From assembly GCF_003031675.1 (NCBI RefSeq), contig NZ_PYWX01000072.1:1-64000 (forward strand): DNA of 64,000 bases, given 5' to 3'. Position numbers and translations under genes: made by a program. The notes under the pieces were generated by a model that was not told the DNA's origin, made no database searches, and saw only the letters and a program-made list of their open reading frames with translations. This DNA comes from Pseudomonas palleroniana (GTDB lineage: Bacteria; Pseudomonadota; Gammaproteobacteria; Pseudomonadales; Pseudomonadaceae). Positions 61,132-64,000 of this stretch are shown here, piece by piece. Position 1 is the first letter of the stretch, and every line of letters begins with the position of its first letter.

Positions 61132-62304
61132 ATGCGCCAGCTTGCCCCCTACGCCGTGATCTGCCTGCTGGCGATGGTGTGTGCCCCTGGCAGCCAGGCC
61201 GCCGAGGCACCGTTGCCGGTGCCCATCGGTTACCTGGCGTATCGCCCCGACCCGGGACCATTGCTGTCCAATGTGATCGGCGAACCCGCCGACGCCGGGC
61301 AACGCGGCGCTGAATTGGCGATCATCGACAGCAACAGCACCGGCGCCTTTCTCAACCAGCATTACAGCCTCACCAGCGCCACGGTCGACACGCCCGAGGC
61401 CCTGCTCGCCGCCGCCAAGGCCCAGCATGACCAGGGCCTGCGCCTGTTCGTGGTCAACGCCCCCGCCGCCAGCCTGCGCCAACTCAGCGCCGCATTGCCC
61501 GACAGCCTGCTGTTCAACGCCGGCAGCCCCGATGACCGCCTGCGCAGTACCGACTGCCTGGGCAACGTACTGCACAGCCTGGCGAGCCGCGCGATGCTGG
61601 CCGATGCGCTGATGCAGTTTCTGGTGGTGCGCAAATGGCAACGGGCGCTGCTGATCGTCGGCCCGACCGAGGATGACCAGGCCTATGCCGCCGCCCTGCG
61701 CCGCGCCGCCAAGCGTTTCGGCGTGCGCTGGGTCGCGGAAAAAGCCTGGCGTTTCGATAACGATCAACGCCGCAGCGCCCAGGCCGATATGCCGCTGTTC
61801 ACCCAAGCGGATGACTATGACGTGGTACTGGTGGCCGACGAGCGCGGCGACTTCGGAGAATACGTGCCCTACCAGACCTGGTACCCGCGCCCGGTGGCCG
61901 GCACCCAGGGCCTGACCCCCACCGGCTGGCACAAAACCGTGGAGACCTACGGCGCCGCGCAATTGCAAAAGCGCTTCGAAGCCCTGGCCGGGCGCTGGAT
62001 GAACGACCGCGACTTCGCCGCCTGGATGGCGGTGCGCAGCGTCGCCAGCGCCGTCAGCAAGCTGCGTCAGGCCGACCCCATGGCGATCCGCCAACTGGCG
62101 CTGGGCGAGCAACTGCCGCTGGATGGTTTCAAGGGCCGCAAGCTCAGTTATCGCCCTTGGAATGGCCAACTGCGCCAGCCGATCCCCATCGTGCAGCCGC
62201 GTGCGCTGGTCAGTACCTCGCCTCAAGAGGGTTTCCTGCACCCCTTCAACGAAATGGACAGCTTGGGCTATGACCAGCCCGAGGTGACCTGCCGCTATCC
62301 CTGA
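61132..62304 (+). CDS. PQQ-dependent alcohol system ABC substrate-binding protein
   Basis: This 390-residue periplasmic binding protein has a signal peptide (about 1-24, ending GSQA) and a type I fold of the branched-chain amino acid receptor kind (PVPIGYLAYRPDPGP, ALLIVGPTEDDQAYA, FGEYVPYQTWYPRPV). It belongs to the group restricted to PQQ alcohol dehydrogenase loci (PedA-like), thought to serve an ABC exporter with the downstream genes. ATG 61132 is preferred over ATG 61120 because TGGAG lies at suitable distance. Confidence 0.87.
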   Translation: MRQLAPYAVICLLAMVCAPGSQAAEAPLPVPIGYLAYRPDPGPLLSNVIGEPADAGQRGAELAIIDSNSTGAFLNQHYSLTSATVDTPEALLAAAKAQHDQGLRLFVVNAPAASLRQLSAALPDSLLFNAGSPDDRLRSTDCLGNVLHSLASRAMLADALMQFLVVRKWQRALLIVGPTEDDQAYAAALRRAAKRFGVRWVAEKAWRFDNDQRRSAQADMPLFTQADDYDVVLVADERGDFGEYVPYQTWYPRPVAGTQGLTPTGWHKTVETYGAAQLQKRFEALAGRWMNDRDFAAWMAVRSVASAVSKLRQADPMAIRQLALGEQLPLDGFKGRKLSYRPWNGQLRQPIPIVQPRALVSTSPQEGFLHPFNEMDSLGYDQPEVTCRYP

Positions 62305-62330
62305 ACACTTAAAACAATAAGGAATCCGCC

Positions 62331-63290
62331 ATGCGCCGCACCCTGCTTTCATGCGCCCTGCTGCTTGCCGCCGGGCACGCCGTGGCCAGCACCGCCTGGG
62401 TCTCCAACGAGAAAGACAACAGCCTGAGCCTGATCGATATGCAGACCCTGCAAGTCACCGACACGCTCAAGGTCGGCCAGCGTCCACGCGGCCTGCTGCT
62501 GTCCCATGACAATAAGCTGTTGTACATCTGCGCCAGTGACTCGGACCGGGTGCAAGTGATGGACGTGGCCACCCGCAAGATCATCAAGGAGCTGCCCTCC
62601 GGCAAAGACCCCGAGCAATTTGCCCTGCACCCCAATAACCGCTGGTTGTATGTGTCCAACGAAGACGATGCACTGGTCACGGTGATCGACACCGAAACTG
62701 CCAAGGTGCTGGGCCAGATCAACGTCGGCGTCGAACCCGAAGGCATGGCGGTCAGCCCCGACGGCAAGTGGGCGGTGAACACCAGCGAAACCACGAACAT
62801 GCTGCATTGGATCGACACCCGTACCCAGACGCTGGCCGACAGTACCCCGGTGGACCAGCGCCCGCGCTTTGTCGAATTCAGCCACGACGGTGCGCAGCTC
62901 TGGGCCTCGGCGGAAATCGGCGGCACCGTGACGATTCTCGACGTGGCCAGCCGTGCGATCATCAAGACCCTGACCTTCAAGATCAAGGGCGTGCACCCGG
63001 ACAAGGTGCAACCGGTGGGCATCAAGCTCAGCGCCGACGGCAAGTACGCATTTGTCGCCCTGGGCCCGGCCAACCATGTGGCGGTGATTGACGCCAAGAC
63101 GTTCGAGATCCTCGACTACCTGGTGGTCGGCCGCCGCGTCTGGCAACTGGCGTTCACGCCCGATGAGAAACAGTTGCTGGCCACCAACGGCGTGAGCGGC
63201 GATGTGTCGGTGATCGATGTGGACAGCCTCAAGGTGGTCAAGTCGATCAAGGTCGGGCGCTACCCATGGGGTGTGGTGGTGACACCATGA
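62331..63290 (+). CDS. PQQ-associated YVTN beta-propeller protein
   Basis: This 319-residue periplasmic protein has a signal peptide (about 1-18, ending AVAS) and repeating YVTN-type blades (WVSNEKDNSLSLIDMQTLQV, YVSNEDDALVTVIDTETAKV, FVALGPANHVAVIDAKTFEI, and NGVSGDVSVIDVDSLKV near the end). It occurs between the binding protein and ATPase in PQQ alcohol loci; its role is unknown. Its stop overlaps the ATPase start as ATGA. Confidence 0.9.
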   Translation: MRRTLLSCALLLAAGHAVASTAWVSNEKDNSLSLIDMQTLQVTDTLKVGQRPRGLLLSHDNKLLYICASDSDRVQVMDVATRKIIKELPSGKDPEQFALHPNNRWLYVSNEDDALVTVIDTETAKVLGQINVGVEPEGMAVSPDGKWAVNTSETTNMLHWIDTRTQTLADSTPVDQRPRFVEFSHDGAQLWASAEIGGTVTILDVASRAIIKTLTFKIKGVHPDKVQPVGIKLSADGKYAFVALGPANHVAVIDAKTFEILDYLVVGRRVWQLAFTPDEKQLLATNGVSGDVSVIDVDSLKVVKSIKVGRYPWGVVVTP

Positions 63291-64000
63291 ACGCGCTGGA
63301 CGTCAGCCAGCTCAGCTTCGCCTATGGCCCCCGGCAGGCGTTGCAAGCGGTGAGCTTCAGCCTGGCGCCGGGGCAGTTTGCAGCGTTGCTGGGGCCGAAC
63401 GGGGCCGGCAAGTCGACCTTGATCGCCCTGCTCACGCGCTTGTACGACTTGCAGGCCGGCACGATCCGGGTGGGCGGGCATTGCCTGGCGCAGGCCCCGC
63501 GTGCGGCATTGCAGCAACTGGGGGTGGTGTTCCAGCAAAGCACCCTGGACCTGGATTTGAGCGTGGAACAGAACCTGCGTTATCACGCCGCGCTGCATGG
63601 CCTGTCGCGTCGCGAGGCGGCCGCACGGGTCGACGCCGAGCTGGCTCGCCAGGCCCTTGGCGAACGTCGCCGGGAGCGGGTGCGCGAACTCAATGGCGGC
63701 CACCGGCGCCGGGTGGAAATCGCCCGCGCACTGCTGCACGGGCCGCGCCTGCTGTTGCTCGACGAAGCCAGCGTGGGCCTCGACCCGGCCAGCCGGCTGG
63801 CGCTCAACCAGCATGTGCGCAGCCTGTGCCTGGACCAGGCAATCAGTGTGTTGTGGACCACCCACCTGCTCGATGAAGTGCGCGCCGAGGATGCATTGCT
63901 GATCCTGCATCAAGGCCGCTTGGTGGCCAGCGGGCAGGTCGACACGCTGATACGCGAACAAGGCGGCGACCTGGGCAGCCTGTTCGCCCGCCTGACACGC
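63287..64000 (+). CDS. ABC transporter ATP-binding protein of the PQQ locus (3' end outside window)
   Basis: The first 238 codons of an ABC ATPase are present: Walker A LLGPNGAGKSTLI (about 40-50), Q-loop VVFQQS, signature RELNGGHRRRVEIARAL, Walker B LLLLDEASVGLDP and the switch His in WTTHLLDE. The signature reads LNGGH instead of LSGGQ. It probably energises an exporter whose permease gene follows outside the window. It is translationally coupled to the beta-propeller gene. Confidence 0.9.
   Translation, partial: MNALDVSQLSFAYGPRQALQAVSFSLAPGQFAALLGPNGAGKSTLIALLTRLYDLQAGTIRVGGHCLAQAPRAALQQLGVVFQQSTLDLDLSVEQNLRYHAALHGLSRREAAARVDAELARQALGERRRERVRELNGGHRRRVEIARALLHGPRLLLLDEASVGLDPASRLALNQHVRSLCLDQAISVLWTTHLLDEVRAEDALLILHQGRLVASGQVDTLIREQGGDLGSLFARLTR

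Overview
The window is a stretch of a Pseudomonas chromosome, most likely from the P. fluorescens group. The evidence is the GC-rich codon use, the tig-clpP-clpX-lon-hupB-ppiD order next to a tRNA-His/Leu/His/Arg cluster and folD, the many REP sequences with the core GTGGGAGGGGGCTTGCTCCC, and closely Pseudomonas-like versions of PedH, uronate dehydrogenase, PreT/PreA and PpiD. Assignments rest on recognising protein families and motifs by eye; no search was run.

Layout. 1-2.6 kb: 2-aminoethylphosphonate degradation (divergent LysR regulator, phnW, phnX). 2.7-8.7 kb: cytochrome b561, a D-cysteine desulfhydrase-like PLP enzyme, 2,4-dienoyl-CoA reductase (fadH), a nitrilase-fold protein without its catalytic residues with an AraC regulator, and a 28-residue ORF. 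8.9-13.3 kb: a pyruvate dehydrogenase E1 paralogue, a MarR regulator and a free-standing protein resembling only the C-terminal part of E1. Both E1-type genes carry the palindrome TTGCAATTGCAA upstream. 13.3-25 kb: core genes (DUF2242 lipoprotein, ppiD, a tRNA-like RNA element, hupB, lon, clpX, clpP, tig, four tRNAs, folD). 25-27.6 kb: pbpG, a large REP-type inverted repeat, two lipoproteins and a 51-residue membrane protein.

27.8-33.6 kb holds an RND efflux operon in the unusual order pump, adaptor, outer-membrane channel. It is followed by a REP-associated tyrosine transposase (RAYT) between REP elements. 34.5-42.9 kb is a complete reductive pyrimidine catabolism module: NCS1 permease and carbamoyl-amino-acid hydrolase on one strand, dihydropyrimidinase and preT-preA on the other, then a RutR-like TetR regulator. 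43-46.7 kb has a GNAT enzyme with copC and copD, then uronate dehydrogenase with a sugar lactonase. 46.7-51.1 kb has an EmrAB-like HlyD/MFS pair and an SLC13-type anion transporter.

51.2-64 kb is a PQQ-dependent alcohol oxidation locus. On the minus strand are cytochrome c (pedF-like), a periplasmic binding protein, a SoxYZ-like carrier, a metallo-beta-lactamase-fold protein, a PedH-type quinoprotein with the lanthanide-type second aspartate, an aldehyde dehydrogenase, a solitary pqqA missed by ordinary ORF calling, an iron-type alcohol dehydrogenase and a hybrid histidine kinase. Divergently on the plus strand are the PQQ-associated substrate-binding protein, a beta-propeller protein and the start of an ABC ATPase gene that leaves the window. 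No calcium-type PedE/ExaA gene, response regulator or pqqBCDE gene is present inside the window.

The points most worth following are the E1-fragment/MarR/E1 regulon, the lanthanide-type PedH with an orphan pqqA, two apparently dead enzymes (nitrilase-like, C39-like), the tRNA-like element between ppiD and hupB, and the small proteins.
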